From contig CAIXBB010000038.1 of assembly GCA_903917565.1 (NCBI GenBank), positions 211,309-275,308 of the forward strand: DNA of 64,000 nucleotides, written 5' to 3'. The stretch is from an uncultured cyanobacterium. GTDB lineage: Bacteria > Cyanobacteriota > Cyanobacteriia > PCC-6307 > Cyanobiaceae. Shown here piece after piece: positions 63,893 to 64,000 of this stretch (its first letter is position 1; each line of letters begins with the position of its first letter). The notes under the pieces were generated by a model, which saw nothing but the letters and a program-made list of their open reading frames with translations, did no database searches and was not told the origin of the DNA. Made by a program: the position numbers and the translations under genes.

Positions 63893-64000
63893 CTCCTGGC
63901 TCCTGCTTGAGGAACCCTTGCTCACGCGCTGCCTTTCGGCTGACGTGGAGCGGATGTTTTACCTGGCATCGAGCTATTTTCGCAGGGGGCTACCCCCCAA
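63893..64000. other. Right-edge sequence without a recognisable gene
   Basis: I see no protein-like frame or RNA gene in the last 108 bases. If the hairpin at 63870-63892 terminates a minus-strand transcript, this is the 3' part of that transcription unit. Confidence 0.4.

Overview
The window is a GC-rich, densely packed stretch of a cyanobacterial chromosome, most likely a picocyanobacterium of the Cyanobium/Synechococcus group. Several features point there: a split RNA polymerase beta' subunit (rpoC1 and rpoC2), the photosystem I subunit psaE, a high-light-inducible (Hli) protein gene at the end of the rpo operon, pipX-pipY, cyAbrB, and many cyanobacterial conserved families (Ycf35/DUF1257, DUF2997, DUF3143, DUF3493, DUF3119, DUF3086, DUF1823, DUF4079). 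I see no insertion sequence, prophage, CRISPR array or rRNA. Nearly everything reads as core genome. Genes are often joined by 4-bp ATGA overlaps, and GTG and TTG starts are common.

Layout. 1-1.6 kb: end of bioD, a tiny membrane protein gene and bioA. 1.6-6.6 kb: DUF3143 and J-domain genes, rsmG, then a minus-strand run (HEAT protein, DUF2997, Ycf35, ferredoxin, aldo/keto reductase) and a small membrane protein. 6.7-8 kb: AmpG-like MFS transporter. 8.1-20.2 kb: the minus-strand run rpsT-tatD-rpoB-rpoC1-rpoC2-hli-rlmN. 20.3-24.3 kb: hisD, rpiA, an HtrA-type protease and a phosphoesterase. 24.4-31.2 kb: a Cys4 protein, then rimP-nusA-ylxR-infB and a membrane protein. 31.4-33.7 kb: tRNA-Thr(CGT) and a patch of small, less GC-rich genes including cyAbrB. 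33.7-38.1 kb: gluQ, HU, a degenerate metallo-beta-lactamase-fold protein, glgX and tRNA-Gly. 38.2-42.5 kb: a plus-strand run with a GPH-type symporter, an MlaE permease, DUF3119, DUF3086 and plsY. 42.5-47.9 kb: minus-strand DUF1823, der, cbiQ/ecfT, pipX, pipY, sepF, proC. 47.9-52.1 kb: dus, DUF4079, cobI, mtnD, miaE, aroQ. 52.1-56.3 kb: tRNA-Tyr, tRNA-Thr(GGT), a GAP-family membrane protein, a frameshifted gene, an aldehyde dehydrogenase and a LysM protein. 56.4-64 kb: recQ, a ParB-like protein, psaE, mutM, a fused mtnB-mtnC gene, a small secreted protein and a multicopper oxidase.

How genes work together. The rpo and rimP-nusA-infB runs carry core transcription and translation. pipX-pipY links nitrogen signalling and PLP homeostasis to sepF (division) and proC (proline). 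Three methionine-salvage steps are present: MtnB and MtnC fused in one protein, and MtnD 9 kb away. MlaE, DUF3119 and PlsY suggest a lipid transport and synthesis run.

I did not find a clearly exotic defence, mobile or secretion system. The best candidates for a second look are the MtnB-MtnC fusion, the ParB-like regulator divergent from psaE, the ferredoxin/Ycf35/DUF2997 run, the lipid run, the glgX-tRNA antisense overlap and the frameshifted secreted protein gene.
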